Shown piece by piece: positions 43,042-52,059 of a stretch of 64,000 nt of DNA (position 1 is the first letter of the stretch; every line of letters starts with the position of its first letter). Position numbers and translations under genes: made by a program. The stretch is from an uncultured Sutterella sp. GTDB taxonomy: Bacteria > Pseudomonadota > Gammaproteobacteria > Burkholderiales > Burkholderiaceae_F. The notes below the pieces were generated by a model. That model did not search any database, was not told where the DNA came from, and was given only the letters and a program-made list of their open reading frames with translations. Where the stretch lies: assembly GCA_905213905.1 (NCBI GenBank), contig CAJMKD010000006.1, positions 37,173 through 101,172 of the forward strand, in the 5' to 3' direction.

Positions 43042-44109
43042 ATGATCTTCGCCGCCAAGCTTGAATCCTGGGTACATCGCCAATGGGCGCAGCGCGGCAT
43101 CGTGCCGTGCCTGCTCTACCCGCTCAGCTTCCTCTACCGGGCCGCTGCCGCCCAGAAGCGCCGCAGCACGGTGCCGCACCGGCTCCCTGTGCCCGTGGTG
43201 GTGGTGGGCAACATCTACGTCGGCGGCACAGGCAAGACGCCCGTGACGATCGCGCTCGTCAAGGCGCTTCGCATGCGCGGCTGGCACCCGGGCGTCGTCT
43301 CCCGCGGCTTCGGCCGCAACGACCAGGGGGTGCGCCTTGTGGCGCCCGATTCGCCCGCGCACGAAGTGGGCGACGAGCCGCTTCTCATCGCGCATGAGTC
43401 GCTCGCGCCCGTCGCTGTCGGACGCAATCGCTTTGAGGCGGCGACGCTGCTCCTCAAGACCCATCCGGAAATCGACCTCATCGTGAGCGACGACGGCCTG
43501 CAGCATACGGCGCTTGCGCGCGACGTGGAGCTCGCCGTCGTGGGCGCGCGCGGCCTCGGCAACGGCTGGACGCTGCCGGCAGGCCCCCTTCGCGAACCGC
43601 CCTCGCGCCTGGATGCCGTCGACGCCATCGTGATCAATACGACAACCGACGTGCCCTTCTCGAGCCGCACGCCGCGCTTTGCCGCATCGAGCTGCTTCGG
43701 CGCCTGCACGCAGATCGCCACGGGCGAGATCGACGACATCGATCAGCTTGCGGCAAAGCTCGCCGATTCGAACGGGTCGGCGCTCGCCGCCGCAGGCATC
43801 GCCTCGCCGGGACGCTTCTTCGCCATGGTCCGCGCGCACGACATCGAATGCGCCGAGCTCGAGCTTGGCGACCACTACGACTTCTCGAAGAATCCCTTTG
43901 CCGACCGAACCGAGGACATGATCCTCATCACCGGCAAGGACGCCGTGAAGTGCGTGAAGATTCCGGCCATCAAGTCCGATCCGCGCATCTGGATGGTGGG
44001 GCTTGAGGTCGAGCTCGACCCCTATCTGATCGACCTCGTCGACCAGAAGGCGGGCGAAGCCGCCAAGCGCCTCGGCCGCCACCCGGAAGGCCGCAACGAC
44101 ACCATTTGA
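43042..44109 (+). CDS. lpxK: Tetraacyldisaccharide 4'-kinase
   Basis: 355 residues. An inner-membrane-associated kinase that phosphorylates the lipid A disaccharide. The P-loop is VVVGNIYVGGTGKTPVTIAL near residue 57, followed by SRGFGRNDQGVRLV, GDEPLLIAHE, the DGLQH motif in LIVSDDGLQHTALARDVEL, and LPAGPLREP. An amphipathic N-terminal helix precedes the P-loop, as expected. It heads an envelope-synthesis group with the Trm112-like gene seven bases downstream, then kdsB and adk. Confidence 0.95.
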   Translation: MIFAAKLESWVHRQWAQRGIVPCLLYPLSFLYRAAAAQKRRSTVPHRLPVPVVVVGNIYVGGTGKTPVTIALVKALRMRGWHPGVVSRGFGRNDQGVRLVAPDSPAHEVGDEPLLIAHESLAPVAVGRNRFEAATLLLKTHPEIDLIVSDDGLQHTALARDVELAVVGARGLGNGWTLPAGPLREPPSRLDAVDAIVINTTTDVPFSSRTPRFAASSCFGACTQIATGEIDDIDQLAAKLADSNGSALAAAGIASPGRFFAMVRAHDIECAELELGDHYDFSKNPFADRTEDMILITGKDAVKCVKIPAIKSDPRIWMVGLEVELDPYLIDLVDQKAGEAAKRLGRHPEGRNDTI

Positions 44110-44116
44110 GAACGAC

Positions 44117-44341
44117 ATGACTCAGCAGCGAATTCCCGAATTTCTCGTCTGCCCCGTCTGCAAGGGGCCGCTCATGCAGGGCGAAAAGCCCGATGAGCTC
44201 GTTTGTCCGAGCTGCGAGCTCGCCTATGAAGTTCGCGACGGCATCCCCGTCATGATCCGCTCGAGCGCTCGCGCGCTCGCCCCCGAAGAAGCGCGCCGCT
44301 ACCGCGAAAAGCGCGCTCAGCTGCATGGGCAGGCAAAGTAG
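44117..44341 (+). CDS. Trm112-like small protein (YcaR family)
   Basis: A 74-residue UPF0434/YcaR protein. The compact core reads IPEFLVCPVCKGPLMQGEKP, then LVCPSCELAYEVRDGIPVMI, with a four-cysteine zinc-ribbon arrangement. The bacterial role is not settled; in eukaryotes Trm112 stabilises methyltransferases. It lies between lpxK and kdsB, as in many proteobacteria, with a seven-base gap to lpxK, so it is probably translated from the same mRNA. Confidence 0.92.
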   Translation: MTQQRIPEFLVCPVCKGPLMQGEKPDELVCPSCELAYEVRDGIPVMIRSSARALAPEEARRYREKRAQLHGQAK

Positions 44342-44430
44342 CCGCAAGCGCTTCGCCTGAACTTTTTTCAAACAACTTTTCTTCATGGAGAGGCCCGCCG
44401 CAGCAAGAGAAAGCGCGGGCCTTCATGCTT

Positions 44431-45210
44431 ATGGCCTTCACCGTCATCATTCCCGCTCGCATGAAGTCGACGCGGCTGCCGGAAAAACCCCTCAAGCTGA
44501 TCGAAGGCGTGCCGATGGTGGTGCGCGTCGCTCAAACCGCTCAGCGCTCGGGCGCCTCGCGCGTCGTCGTTGCCACCGACCACGAAAAGATCCTCGACGC
44601 GTGCCGCGCTGCCGGCGTCGAAGCGCTTCTCACGCAGGAAAACCACCCGACGGGCACCGACCGCCTCGCTGAAGCCGTCGAAAAGCTCGGGCTCGCCGAC
44701 GACGAAGTCGTCGTGAACGTTCAGGGCGACGAGCCTCTGATGCCGCCCGAGATCGTCGACGCAGTAGCCGAGCTCCTCATTTCGCGGCCGGCCTGCGCGA
44801 TGTCGACCGCCGCGCACACGATTCACGACATCGAAAGCTTCATGAATCCCAATGTCGTCAAGGTGGCGCTCGACCACGAAGGCAACGCCGTCACCTTCTC
44901 GCGCGCGCCGATTCCCTGGCCGCGCGACGCCTTCCGAGCGGACCGCACGAAGCTTCCCGAAGGGTTTGCCCCGCTTCATCATCTCGGGCTCTACGCTTAC
45001 CGCGTCCGCTTTCTCAAGCGCTTCCCGACATTGCCGCAGGCGCCGCTCGAAGAGATTGAGAGCCTCGAGCAGCTGCGCGCGCTCTACTACGGCGAAAAAA
45101 TCGCGGTGCTCGTTCTCGATGAGGCGCTTCCCGCCGGCGTGGACACGGAAGCGGACCTGGAGCGCGTTCGGGCCGTTTATCGGGCGCGCCAGGCAGCGCT
45201 TGCGCATTAA
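44431..45210 (+). CDS. kdsB: 3-deoxy-manno-octulosonate cytidylyltransferase (CMP-KDO synthetase)
   Basis: 259 residues. Activates KDO with CTP for addition to lipid A. Motifs: FTVIIPARMKSTRLPEKPL at the N-terminus, VVVATDHEKIL, TGTDRLAEAVEKLGL, VVNVQGDEPLMPPEIV, PIPWPRDAF, and HHLGLYAYRVRFLKRF near the C-terminus. The ATG at 44431 is preferred over that at 44425 because the conserved opening starts there. It works with lpxK in lipopolysaccharide core-lipid A synthesis. Confidence 0.96.
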   Translation: MAFTVIIPARMKSTRLPEKPLKLIEGVPMVVRVAQTAQRSGASRVVVATDHEKILDACRAAGVEALLTQENHPTGTDRLAEAVEKLGLADDEVVVNVQGDEPLMPPEIVDAVAELLISRPACAMSTAAHTIHDIESFMNPNVVKVALDHEGNAVTFSRAPIPWPRDAFRADRTKLPEGFAPLHHLGLYAYRVRFLKRFPTLPQAPLEEIESLEQLRALYYGEKIAVLVLDEALPAGVDTEADLERVRAVYRARQAALAH

Positions 45211-45315
45211 GCGCGCGCCATTCGAGGACGCCCCGCCGCACTCAAGGCGCCCTTCCTGCCGCGCCAATAGAAGGCGCGGCGCGCCTTTAGCCGCTCGAAC
45301 ATGCCGCGCGCTTCA

Positions 45316-45343
45316 TTGAATCGACATTTTCGACTGCTAAAAT
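45316..45343 (+). promoter_or_regulatory. Candidate adk promoter
   Basis: TTGAAT (45316-45321), a 16-base spacer and TAAAAT (45338-45343) preceded by TGC, an extended -10. The start would be near 45350, giving a leader of about 100 bases. Confidence 0.55.
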
Positions 45344-45447
45344 TGTTTGAATCAGGTCTGCTTAGCGGGCTAGCGCCCTGTGCAGCCAAGGACGGACCCA
45401 CGCACGGTCCGCAATCGGATTCACCCAACTTTCAGGAGATTCATCCT

Positions 45448-46101
45448 ATGCGTCTCATCCTCATCGGGCCTCCCGGCGCCGGCAAGGGCACTCAGGCCAA
45501 GTTCATCTGCGAACACTTCGGCATTCCCCAGATTTCGACGGGCGACATGCTGCGCGCGGCCGTCAAGGCCGGCACGCCGCTCGGCCTCGCCGCCAAGGCC
45601 GTGATGGAACAGGGACAGCTGGTGTCCGACGACATCATCCTCGGCCTCGTCAAGGAACGCCTCGAGCAGCCCGACTGCAAGAACGGCGCCCTCTTCGACG
45701 GCTTCCCCCGCACGATTCCGCAGGCGCAGGCCCTGCTCGACGCGGGCATCCCCATCGACTTCGTGCTTGAGATCAGCGTGCCCGACGCCGAAATCGTCGA
45801 ACGCATGTCCGGCCGCCGCGTCCATCCGGCAAGCGGCCGCACCTATCACATCAAGTACAACCCGCCCAAGGTCGCCGGCAAGGACGACGTGACGGGCGAA
45901 GATCTCGTGCAGCGCGACGACGACCGCGAAGAAGTCGTTCTCAAGCGCCTTGAGGTCTACCACAACCAGACCGAAGCCCTCGTGGGCTTTTACACGAAGC
46001 TCGCGGAATCGGGCGCCCCGTCCGCCCCGAAGTATCGTTCGATCTCCGGCCTCGGCTCGATCGAAGCGATCACGGAACGGATCTTTGATGCGCTGAAGTA
46101 A
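45448..46101 (+). CDS. adk: Adenylate kinase
   Basis: 217 residues. Interconverts ATP+AMP and 2 ADP. P-loop GPPGAGKGTQAKFI (7-20), the AMP site QISTGDMLRAAVKAGTPLG, DGFPRTIPQAQALLDAG, and the LID with MSGRRVHPASGRTYHIKYNP without a zinc cysteine set, which marks the long gram-negative form. AGGAG nine bases before ATG 45448 fixes the start; the frame stays open upstream but is not conserved. Confidence 0.97.
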   Translation: MRLILIGPPGAGKGTQAKFICEHFGIPQISTGDMLRAAVKAGTPLGLAAKAVMEQGQLVSDDIILGLVKERLEQPDCKNGALFDGFPRTIPQAQALLDAGIPIDFVLEISVPDAEIVERMSGRRVHPASGRTYHIKYNPPKVAGKDDVTGEDLVQRDDDREEVVLKRLEVYHNQTEALVGFYTKLAESGAPSAPKYRSISGLGSIEAITERIFDALK

Positions 46102-46131
46102 CACGCATCCTCTAGACCGGCTGCGGTTGAT

Positions 46132-46171
46132 GCCGCCCCTCGGAAAGCCCGACGGGGCGGCCTTTTTTTTT
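46132..46171 (+). terminator. Terminator of adk
   Basis: GCCGCCCCTCG with CGACGGGGCGGC (one unpaired base), followed by nine T. Confidence 0.85.
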
Positions 46172-46295
46172 GCCGGCGCCCAGCCGAGCGCAGCGCACGC
46201 CGCCGTTGCAATTCGGCGCAGCATTTTGCACGCTTTTCGTCGCCCTGCGGACGTATGATGAAGAAATCATCGCTTCCATTCGGAGATTCCGGACA

Positions 46296-47585
46296 ATGGC
46301 CTTCAGAGTGAATATTCAGTCGAGCCGAGGCGTGCTGCGCCGCCTCTGCATTCTCAGTCTCTCGGGCGGCGCGCTCGCGCTTGCGCTCGCCGGCTGCAGC
46401 GCCGTTCCCTACGAAAGCGGCACGGCCGTGCGCGTTGACGCCCCACAGGGCGCGCAGGCGAAGAAAAAGGAAGAACCCAAGCCCGTTCCCGTCACCATGC
46501 CCTCCGAATACGCGCTTCGCGGCGACGGCATCTACTACTTCAACGACAACCAGGTCTCGAACTTCCGCATCACCGATGCGATTGCAAAGAACGGCCTCTA
46601 CAGCGTTCAGGAAAACTTCCGCTTCGGCACGCCGCACGGCTTCACCTGGGGCGCAGGCGCAGCAGCCATTCTGCGCTCGGGCAGGCAGCTCGACGCCGAG
46701 CAGATCGTGGGCGTCTCCGTCGCCCGGGATCACCATCTCGTCCTTCACTACAAGGGCGAGTCCGCCAACAGGCCGATGAAGCTCAACGTTGCGCTTGAAG
46801 CCTATGACATGTCAGGGCTGCCGATCGGCCCCTACCTCAAAACCCGCATGAACCGCTCAACGCCCGCGGGCTTTCTGATCGGCGGCAAATACGCATTCCC
46901 GAAAGGCAGCATCGGCTACCGCGCCCGCATGTGGGTCGATGAGGACGTCGTGATCGTGCCCACCAAAACCGCCTTCACGGGCTCGAGCACGATCGAGGAC
47001 TTCAGCAAGCGCTTCTCAAAGGAGATTCCCTACTGCCTTCGCTACGTGCCCGGCAAGCGCGCTCAGCCGATGGGCCTCCTTTTCGATAAGCCCATCAAGA
47101 AGCAGTTTGAAACGGTGAAGGGCCGCCGCGTCGAGAAGGGGCAGTCCGGCGAAGCTGAGCTCCTGCCCGTCAAGACGGGCACGATCTTCTGCGCGAAGAA
47201 CGAAGCGGGCGGCAGCATCGGCAAGCTCGATTGGGCGCTTCGCTACGTGAACGGCTCGCGCGTGCTTGAGTTTGATTTCCCGTCGAACCTCACGAGCACG
47301 AACTACGGCGTGCTCCGAGAGCATCGCGATGCGCTGCGCGTCGCTTTTGCCGAAGAGCGCGCCAACGGCCGCACCAAGCTTCTCCCTGCGCGCATCTGGC
47401 TCAAAGACAAGCCCATTCTTGACTTCCAGTGGCGCTTCAACAAGCGCGCCGCAGACGCGATTCAGGACGCCATCGCGCAGACGGCCGACCTGCGCAGCGA
47501 CTGGGAGGCCCGCCACGGCGCCAAGCCCGTCAAGGCTGCCGGCGCGAAAGCCAAGGCCGTGAAAGCGAAAAACGTGAAGAAATAA
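46296..47585 (+). CDS. Predicted lipoprotein of unknown family
   Basis: 429 residues. The N-terminus is a lipoprotein signal: basic start, hydrophobic stretch and a lipobox ending LAGC with the lipidated Cys at 34. After a Lys/Pro linker (~48-65) comes a globular domain of about 330 residues that I cannot place in a family, with segments such as GDGIYYFNDNQVSNFRITDA, FRFGTPHGFTWGAG and YGVLREHRDALRVAF. There are only two further Cys. The last ~25 residues are Ala/Lys repeats (GAKAKAVKAKNVKK). GGAG lies ten bases before the ATG. It is monocistronic between adk and its own terminator; dusA is convergent. Probably anchored in the outer membrane, and substrate or partner unknown. Confidence 0.75.
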   Translation: MAFRVNIQSSRGVLRRLCILSLSGGALALALAGCSAVPYESGTAVRVDAPQGAQAKKKEEPKPVPVTMPSEYALRGDGIYYFNDNQVSNFRITDAIAKNGLYSVQENFRFGTPHGFTWGAGAAAILRSGRQLDAEQIVGVSVARDHHLVLHYKGESANRPMKLNVALEAYDMSGLPIGPYLKTRMNRSTPAGFLIGGKYAFPKGSIGYRARMWVDEDVVIVPTKTAFTGSSTIEDFSKRFSKEIPYCLRYVPGKRAQPMGLLFDKPIKKQFETVKGRRVEKGQSGEAELLPVKTGTIFCAKNEAGGSIGKLDWALRYVNGSRVLEFDFPSNLTSTNYGVLREHRDALRVAFAEERANGRTKLLPARIWLKDKPILDFQWRFNKRAADAIQDAIAQTADLRSDWEARHGAKPVKAAGAKAKAVKAKNVKK

Positions 47586-47593
47586 GCAGCAGG

Positions 47594-47630
47594 AAAAAGA
47601 GGCGGCTTGCAGCAAAGCCGCCTTTTTCTT
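47594..47630 (+). terminator. Terminator of the lipoprotein gene
   Basis: GAGGCGGCTT pairs with AAGCCGCCTT around a six-base loop, followed by TTTCTTT. Confidence 0.8.
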
Positions 47631-47716
47631 TGGCTTCGCCGCTTTGCCAGGCACTTTGCCGTCCGTCCGCGGCGCGCTCGCTCGCGCACCTCCGGAGAAG
47701 AGCGGCGCCAATCGTG

Positions 47717-48733
47717 CTATTCGCGTGCTTCGCCGGCGCCGCCGAAGGCCGTCGCCCAGGCGTGCTCGAGAAGCCGCGGGCCATAGGTGCGAAGCGCTGC
47801 CGGATCCGAGAGCGTCCGCCGCCAAAGCCGCGCCCCGGCAAGCCCCTGCGCAAGGCCGTTGGCGTGCCGCGCCATGGCGCGCACCGCATGCACGTCGTCC
47901 GCCCAGTGCGCAAGTAGCTCCTCGGTGAGCGCCTCAACCACCTCGCGGCGCGTGACGGCCTTGGGCTCGTTATAAAAGACCTCGTCCACGCCGCTCAGGA
48001 GCCACGGATTTTGATAGGCGGCGCGCCCGAGCATGACGCCGTCGACGCCGGCTTTCCAGAGCGCTTCGGCCGTCGCCAGATCCGCAATGCCGCCATTCAA
48101 AACAAAAACTGCATCGGGAAATTCGCGCTTGAGCGCGTAAGCGATCTCTCGCTTCAAGGGCGGCACTTCACGGTTTTCCTTGGGTGAAAGTCCCTGAAGC
48201 CAGGCCGAGCGCGCATGCACGATGAAAACGCGGCACCCGCCTTCGTAGAGCGTCCCGACAAAGTCGCGCACGAACCCGTAGTCGGTATGCTCGTCGACGC
48301 CGATGCGGTGCTTCACCGTCACGGGGCGATCGGTTGCCGAACGCATGGCGGCAAGGCACTCGGCCACAAGCTTCGGTTCGAGCATGAGCGCCGCGCCGAA
48401 GCTGCCCTTCTGCACGCGCTCGGACGGACAGCCGCAGTTGAGGTTGTATTCGTCGTAGCCGAAGGGCTCGGCTATTTCAACGGCCTTGGCGAGCGCCGCT
48501 GGATCGGCGCCGCCGAGCTGAAGCGCAACAGGATGCTCGCAGGGCGAAAAGCCGAGAAGCCGCTCGCGGTCGCCGTGAATGATCGCGCCCGTCGTCACCA
48601 TCTCGGTGTAGAGGCGCGCATGCTTCGTGAGCTGGCGGTGCATGAAGCGGCAGTGTCTGTCCGTCCAGTCGAGCATCGGCGCCACCGTAAAGCGCCAGTC
48701 GAGAGGATTGAGGGGCGTTTCATTCGTCGTCAT
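47717..48733 (-). CDS. dusA: tRNA-dihydrouridine synthase DusA
   Basis: 338 residues. A flavoenzyme reducing U20/U20a in the tRNA D-loop. Landmarks: VAPMLDWTDRHCRFMHRQL, YTEMVTTGAIIHGD, NLNCGCPSERVQKGSFGAAL with the active Cys, RPVTVKHRIGVDEHTDYGFV, and HARSAWLQGLSPKENREVPP, which identifies the DusA branch. The ATG at 48733 is used; an upstream TTG at 48760 has no better support. Last gene of the long minus-strand translation cluster. Confidence 0.95.
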   Translation of the reverse strand: MTTNETPLNPLDWRFTVAPMLDWTDRHCRFMHRQLTKHARLYTEMVTTGAIIHGDRERLLGFSPCEHPVALQLGGADPAALAKAVEIAEPFGYDEYNLNCGCPSERVQKGSFGAALMLEPKLVAECLAAMRSATDRPVTVKHRIGVDEHTDYGFVRDFVGTLYEGGCRVFIVHARSAWLQGLSPKENREVPPLKREIAYALKREFPDAVFVLNGGIADLATAEALWKAGVDGVMLGRAAYQNPWLLSGVDEVFYNEPKAVTRREVVEALTEELLAHWADDVHAVRAMARHANGLAQGLAGARLWRRTLSDPAALRTYGPRLLEHAWATAFGGAGEARE

Positions 48734-48825
48734 GTTGCGGAAGGGAAAGATGGCGGACAAGAGAAGTCCGAGCGCGGCCAGGCGGCCGCTGAGGCAGAAA
48801 GGCAGGCTTTGCGCGCGAGCGGGGC

Positions 48826-49263
48826 TCAGTCGTCCTCAACTTCGCCGGAAACGTAGACCCAGCGGCCGTCGGGCTCGCGGCGGAAGAAGGAATTCTCCGA
48901 GAGCCGCACGACGCCGGCGCTCGAGCGGGCTTTGGCGAGAAAGCGTACGCGGCCGCGCGCCTCTCCGTGCGCCAAGGTCGGCGCTGGCGCTTCGAGAATC
49001 GAAAGCGAAAACCACTTGAGGCGCGCTTCGCCCGGCGCCCAAATGCGCGCAGGGCGCGTCTCCTCGGCCCAGGTGCCGAGGAGATACGCTTCGTCGCCGA
49101 GCGCAAACGCTGTGAAGCGGCTTCGCATGAGCGCTTCGGGCGTGGGCGCGCCGAATGGCTCGGCGCCCCCCGTCAGAAACCGTCCGCAGCACGCTTGCAG
49201 GCTCAGGCCGCTGCCGCAGGGACAGCCTTGGGCGGCGGCCTCTTTTTTGGACTTTTTGCGCAC
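48826..49263 (-). CDS. YchJ-like SEC-C motif protein (UPF0225)
   Basis: 145 residues. Begins with a basic leader and a SEC-C zinc motif GCPCGSGLSLQACCGRFL. The conserved PEALMRSRFTAFALGDEAYL then leads into an NTF2-like fold, as in YchJ. Molecular role unknown. It starts six bases after typA ends, so it is co-transcribed with it. Confidence 0.85.
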   Translation of the reverse strand: MRKKSKKEAAAQGCPCGSGLSLQACCGRFLTGGAEPFGAPTPEALMRSRFTAFALGDEAYLLGTWAEETRPARIWAPGEARLKWFSLSILEAPAPTLAHGEARGRVRFLAKARSSAGVVRLSENSFFRREPDGRWVYVSGEVEDD

Positions 49264-49269
49264 GGGCGG

Positions 49270-51114
49270 TCAGCCGAAGGTCTTTTCTACGGCGCGGGCC
49301 GCACGCTTGCGCTCAAAGTCCTTCAGATAGCGCTTGCGCAGACGAATCGTCTTCGGGGTGATTTCGACGAGTTCGTCGTCGTTGATGAATTCAACGGCGG
49401 ATTCGAGCGTGAGCTTCACGGGCGGCACGAGGCGGATGGCTTCGTCGGTGCCCGAGGCGCGGATGTTCGTGAGCTGCTTGCCGCGGATCGGATTGACGAC
49501 GATGTCATTCTCGCGGGAGTGCTCGCCGATGATCATGCCTTCGTAGAGCTTGTCACCGGGCGACACGAAGAGGCGGCCGCGTTCCTGAATCTTCCAGAGC
49601 GCGTACGCCACGGCTTCGCCGTCGTCCTGCGAGATGATGACGCCCGAGCGGCGTTCGCCGACGTCGCCCTGCTTGATGGGGCCGTAATCGTCGAAAACAT
49701 GGCTCATGATGCCCGTGCCGCGGCACATCGTCATGAAGAGGCTCTGGAAGCCGATGAGGCCGCGCGCCGGAATGCGGTATTCGAGGCGCACGCGGCCCTT
49801 GCCGTCGGGCTCCATGTCCTGCAGGTCGCCCTTGCGGCGGCCGAGCTCTTCCATCACGGCGCCCTGGTGCTCTTCCTCGACGTCGACCGTGAGGAGTTCA
49901 TAGGGCTCCATCTTGACGCCGTCGATTTCCTTGATGACGACGCGCGGACGCGACACAGCGAGCTCATAGCCTTCGCGGCGCATGTTTTCGAGCAGAATCG
50001 TCAGGTGCAGCTCGCCGCGGCCGGCAATTTCCCAGACGGTTTCGTCAGCCGTGGGGCGCATGCGCATGGCGACGTTCGACTTCAGTTCGCGCTCCAGGCG
50101 TTCGCGGATCTGGCGCGACGTGACGAACTTGCCTTCGCGGCCGGCGAGCGGCGAGGTATTCACCTGGAAGTTCATCGTGAGGGTCGGTTCGTCGACCTTG
50201 AGCATCGGAAGCGCCTCGGGCTGGTTGGGATCCGTGATGGTCGTGCCGATGTTGAGGTCCTCAATGCCGGTGACGAGGATGATGTCGCCCGCTTCCGCTT
50301 CGTTCACCTCTTTGCGCTCGAGTCCTTCAAAGACGAGGATCTGATTGATCTTCGCGCGCTTGGGCTTGTCCTCGGGGCCGTTCATGATCGCGACTTCCTC
50401 GCCGGCATGGATGCGGCCGCGGTGCACGCGGCCGACGCCGATCTTGCCGACGTAGCTCGAATAGTCGAGCGAGCAGATCTGCAGCATCAGGGCGCCGTCG
50501 GGATTGTCGTCGCGCACGGGGACGTACTTGATCACGGCGTCGAAGATGGCGCGCATGTTGCCGATCTTCTTGAGCTCCTCCACATCGCTCGTCTCGCCGG
50601 CAAAGCCGTTGAGGGCCGAGGCGTAGATCACGGGGAAGTCGAGCTGGTCTTCGGTGGCGCCGAGCTTGTCAAAGAGATCGAACGTCTGATTGAGAACCCA
50701 GTCGGGGCGCGCGCCCGGACGGTCGATCTTGTTGATGACGACGATGGGCTTGAGGCCCTGCGCGAGCGCCTTGCGCGTGACGAAGCGCGTCTGCGGCATC
50801 GGGCCCTCGACTGCGTCGACGAGCAGGAGCACGCCGTCGACCATCGAGCGCACGCGCTCGACTTCGCCGCCGAAGTCCGCATGCCCCGGGGTGTCGATGA
50901 TGTTGATGTGAACGCCCTCATATTCGACGGCGCAGTTCTTGGCAAGAATCGTAATGCCGCGCTCGCGTTCGATGGCGTTCGAGTCCATCACGCGCTCTTC
51001 GACCTGCTGATTGGCGCGGAAGGTGCCCGCGCACTGCAGCAGTCGGTCGACCAGGGTCGTCTTGCCGTGGTCGACGTGCGCGATGATCGCGATGTTGCGA
51101 ATGGGTCGAGTCAT
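49270..51114 (-). CDS. typA: Ribosome-associated GTPase TypA/BipA
   Basis: 614 residues. A translational GTPase related to EF-G, acting in ribosome assembly and stress adaptation. G1 AHVDHGKTTLVDRLL (residues 10-24), switch region RERGITILAKNCAVEY, G3 DTPGHADFGGEVERV, G4 VINKIDRPGARPDWV. Later domains show GRGELHLTILLENMRREGYE and EYRIPARGLIGFQSLFMT, and the BipA C-terminal domain ends KDFERKRAARAVE. It lies 20 bases downstream of truB on the same strand. Confidence 0.97.
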   Translation of the reverse strand: MTRPIRNIAIIAHVDHGKTTLVDRLLQCAGTFRANQQVEERVMDSNAIERERGITILAKNCAVEYEGVHINIIDTPGHADFGGEVERVRSMVDGVLLLVDAVEGPMPQTRFVTRKALAQGLKPIVVINKIDRPGARPDWVLNQTFDLFDKLGATEDQLDFPVIYASALNGFAGETSDVEELKKIGNMRAIFDAVIKYVPVRDDNPDGALMLQICSLDYSSYVGKIGVGRVHRGRIHAGEEVAIMNGPEDKPKRAKINQILVFEGLERKEVNEAEAGDIILVTGIEDLNIGTTITDPNQPEALPMLKVDEPTLTMNFQVNTSPLAGREGKFVTSRQIRERLERELKSNVAMRMRPTADETVWEIAGRGELHLTILLENMRREGYELAVSRPRVVIKEIDGVKMEPYELLTVDVEEEHQGAVMEELGRRKGDLQDMEPDGKGRVRLEYRIPARGLIGFQSLFMTMCRGTGIMSHVFDDYGPIKQGDVGERRSGVIISQDDGEAVAYALWKIQERGRLFVSPGDKLYEGMIIGEHSRENDIVVNPIRGKQLTNIRASGTDEAIRLVPPVKLTLESAVEFINDDELVEITPKTIRLRKRYLKDFERKRAARAVEKTFG

Positions 51115-51134
51115 AGCGTTTATGTTTCCAGTGT

Positions 51135-52031
51135 TTAGTGTGCAATCAGCCGCTCGGGCGCAAGCACGCCGCGCTCGGAAACGAGCGCGGTGCCGAGAAG
51201 TGCGCCGTCATGGCCGTAAACCCGAACGCGGCCGCGTTCGGCGAGGCCCAGCGCGAGACGCTGGCCGTTCATGAAGCGGCTCGTCTCCGCGGGCGGAAGA
51301 TCGATTCGGGGAAGCGTAGTGATGAGCGCCTCCGAGGGCGTCAGTATACCGCGCCCGGCCACCGGCGTGCCGAGCGCGCGCAGGGTGTCGAGCCCGACGG
51401 CCTTGTCCACCGTCAAAGTGCCGACGCGCGTGCGGCGCAATTGCGTCAGATGCGCGGGCAGTCCAAGCCGTCTGCCGAGGTCTTCGGCGAGCACCCGGAT
51501 GTAGGTTCCCTTCGAGACGAGGCACTTCATCGTGAAGCTTTGGCCGTCGAAGTCTTCAACCGAAATGTCGTGAATCACGACGCGGCGCGGCGCGCGCTCG
51601 ATCGTTTCGCCGCGGCGCGCAAGCTTGTAGAGGCATTCGCCCTTGTGCTTGAGCGCCGAGTGCATCGGCGGAATCAGATCGATTTCGCCCAGAAAGGACG
51701 CGGCTGCCTGCGCAATCTTCTCGAGCGTGATGCCTAGGACGGGCTTCTCTTCAACGGTTTCGCCCATTCGGTCGCCCGTGTCGGTCGAGCGCCCGAGCGC
51801 GACGCGCGCTTCATAGCCCTTTTCTGCGTTGAGCAGATCGGCGGAAAACTTCGTCGCATTCCCGAAGCACAGGGGCAGAAGCCCCGTCGCCATCGGGTCG
51901 AGCGTGCCCGTGTGCCCGGCCTTCTGCGCGTTCACGAGCCTGCGAACAATCTGCATGGCGGCGTTGCTCGAAAGCCCTTCGGGCTTGTCAAAGAGCATCA
52001 CGCCGTCGACGGGATCGCCTTTTCTATTCAT
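51135..52031 (-). CDS. truB: tRNA pseudouridine-55 synthase
   Basis: 298 residues modifying U55 in the T-loop of tRNAs. Motifs: DGVMLFDKPEGLSSNAAMQI, the catalytic Asp in GHTGTLDPMATGLLPLCFGN, KGYEARVALGRSTDTGDRMG, KHKGECLYKLARRGETIERA, CLVSKGTYIRVLAEDLGRRL. A C-terminal PUA-like part follows. The start is the ATG at 52031; upstream codons are Arg-rich and not conserved. It lies 28 bases after rbfA. Confidence 0.96.
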   Translation of the reverse strand: MNRKGDPVDGVMLFDKPEGLSSNAAMQIVRRLVNAQKAGHTGTLDPMATGLLPLCFGNATKFSADLLNAEKGYEARVALGRSTDTGDRMGETVEEKPVLGITLEKIAQAAASFLGEIDLIPPMHSALKHKGECLYKLARRGETIERAPRRVVIHDISVEDFDGQSFTMKCLVSKGTYIRVLAEDLGRRLGLPAHLTQLRRTRVGTLTVDKAVGLDTLRALGTPVAGRGILTPSEALITTLPRIDLPPAETSRFMNGQRLALGLAERGRVRVYGHDGALLGTALVSERGVLAPERLIAH

Positions 52032-52059
52032 GAGAGGCACTCTCCGCTGATGCCGGCAT

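Noticed and set aside
42686..43045. A 119-codon open frame overlapping the lpxK start by ATGA
   Set aside because: The overlap looks like coupling, but there is no ribosome site, the sequence is low in conserved-looking features, and it spans the AT-rich regulatory patch.
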